Shown here in pieces: positions 6,008-6,696 of a stretch of DNA of 6,696 bases; position 1 is the stretch's first letter; each line of letters starts with the position of its first letter. The notes under the pieces are model-generated. The model was not told the origin of the DNA. It saw only the letters and a program-made list of their open reading frames with translations, and searched no databases. Position numbers and translations under genes: made by a program. The stretch is from NCBI GenBank assembly GCA_937873345.1, contig CALMRL010000551.1, positions 277 to 6,972 of the forward strand, in the 5' to 3' direction. This DNA comes from an uncultured Beijerinckiaceae bacterium. GTDB taxonomy: Bacteria; Pseudomonadota; Alphaproteobacteria; Rhizobiales; Beijerinckiaceae.

Positions 6008-6175
6008 CTACTTGATCTTGGCTTCCTTGTAGTCGACGTGCTTGCGCGCCACGGGATCGTACTTGCGGAAGCTCAGCTTGTCGGTCTTCGTGCGTGCGTT
6101 CTTCGTCGTCACATAGAAATGGCCCGTGTCGGCGCTCGACACGAGCTTGATCTTGATCATAGCGGCCTTGGCCAT
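6008..6175 (-). CDS. rpmG: 50S ribosomal protein L33
   Basis: A small protein of the large ribosomal subunit near the E site. It has 55 residues: MAKAAMIKIKLVSSADTG, then FYVTTKNARTKTDKL, then LSFRKYDPVARKHV, ending EAKIK. It is the cysteine-free (zinc-independent) form, with no CxxC pairs. ATG at 6175 has AGGGG six bases upstream. A strong promoter lies about 100 bases upstream (6282-6309), leaving a long 5' leader for so short a gene. It is convergent with pleD. Confidence 0.96.
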   Translation of the reverse strand: MAKAAMIKIKLVSSADTGHFYVTTKNARTKTDKLSFRKYDPVARKHVDYKEAKIK

Positions 6176-6281
6176 CGCGAACCCCTGCGAACTCGACGTA
6201 TCGGCCGAGCCGCGAAGAGGGCGGTTCCACAAGAGGGAGCCACCCGAAAACCATACGAGCCGGCCCGGAAGCCGAGACCTT

Positions 6282-6309
6282 AGCATAGAAGGCGACCGCG
6301 CGCTGTCAA
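6282..6309 (-). promoter_or_regulatory. Near-consensus sigma70 promoter for rpmG
   Basis: On the minus strand, a perfect TTGACA (6309-6304) and TATGCT (6287-6282) are separated by 16 bases. Transcription would start near 6275, giving a leader of about 100 bases before rpmG. The TGA in TTGACA (6308-6306) is also the stop codon of the upstream MFS gene. Confidence 0.7.
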
Positions 6310-6696
6310 GCCGCACCGCGGCCGGCGAGCAGTCCGGCAGCGAGATAGAGGAGGTTCAGCAGCGCGAGCATGGCGAAGAAGCCGAACAGCGGCGCCACGT
6401 CGATGGCTTCGCCGACGACGGGCGGGCCGATCAGTGTGCCGACGGCATAGGCAAGGACGAAGGCGGAATTGGCACCGACGAGCCGCTCCCCGCCGAAACG
6501 GCGTGGCAACTCGCCGAGACCGACGGGGTAGAAGCTGCCGACGATCCCGCCCCACAGCATCAGGCCGGCGGCGAAGACAGCCGGCCGGCCGATGCCGATC
6601 GCCGCGAGCGCCACCGCCCCGGCCGCCGCCAGGGCGGCGAGGAGCAGCAGCATGCGCGCTCGTCCCATCCGCCCCGCCAGCACGCCGACCGGTAGC
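6306..6696 (-). CDS. MFS transporter, C-terminal part only
   Basis: Inner-membrane secondary transporter of the major facilitator superfamily; the substrate cannot be told. The last 129 residues are in the window and the gene continues beyond 6696. The fragment opens LPVGVLAGRMGRARML, the cytoplasmic PxGxLxxRxGRR-type loop that precedes helix 9 in this superfamily. Four hydrophobic segments follow: LLLLAALAAAGAVALAAIG, AVFAAGLMLWGGIVGSFYPV, SAFVLAYAVGTLIGPPVVG and LFGFFAMLALLNLLYLAAG. These would be helices 9-12. The GGIVGSFYPVGLGE and ANSAFVLAYAVGTLIGPPVVG blocks recall YcaD-like MFS proteins. The stop is TGA at 6308-6306, inside the -35 box of the rpmG promoter. Confidence 0.85.
   Translation of the reverse strand, partial: LPVGVLAGRMGRARMLLLLAALAAAGAVALAAIGIGRPAVFAAGLMLWGGIVGSFYPVGLGELPRRFGGERLVGANSAFVLAYAVGTLIGPPVVGEAIDVAPLFGFFAMLALLNLLYLAAGLLAGRGAA

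Noticed and set aside
1..6696. Mobile element, CRISPR array, prophage or defence system
   Set aside because: No transposase, integrase, regular repeat-spacer pattern or known defence domain is visible on either strand.

Overview
The window reads as a high-GC alphaproteobacterial chromosome segment, most likely Hyphomicrobiales and possibly Methylobacteriaceae-like. The basis is family recall, not a search: a class I PHA synthase, a DUF3572 - divK - pleD - rpmG - MFS order that I recall as common in alphaproteobacteria, and strong G/C preference at third codon positions.

Layout. Positions 1-856 (minus) hold the 5' part of homoserine dehydrogenase (hom). About 215 residues are textbook. The last 70 codons before the window edge, although in frame, do not look like the enzyme. 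Positions 982-1461 (minus) hold a small predicted secreted protein of unknown function. Divergent from it is phaC (1536-3416, plus), broken by an in-frame TAA at 3102-3104 between its catalytic Asp and His. Next is a divergent pair of tRNA genes: tRNA-Asn(GTT) on minus (3463-3538) and tRNA-Cys(GCA) on plus (3714-3787), each with a recognisable promoter. A DUF3572 gene (3815-4108, minus) is divergent from the divK-pleD operon (4218-5976, plus). DivK is a single-domain response regulator and PleD a diguanylate cyclase; together they link cell polarity and the cell cycle to cyclic di-GMP. On minus, rpmG (6008-6175, ribosomal protein L33) has a near-consensus promoter whose -35 box contains the stop codon of the next gene, the C-terminal end of an MFS transporter (6306-6696) that runs off the window.

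Most of this is housekeeping and shows no new defence or mobile system: no transposase, CRISPR array, integrase or phage gene is visible. The two real anomalies are the hom tail, where homology stops abruptly near position 210, and the patch near 3064-3110 in phaC, where an invariant region is scrambled without any net length change and carries a stop. Either could be real mutation. Their local character, and the position of one of them at the window edge, also fits assembly or consensus error.
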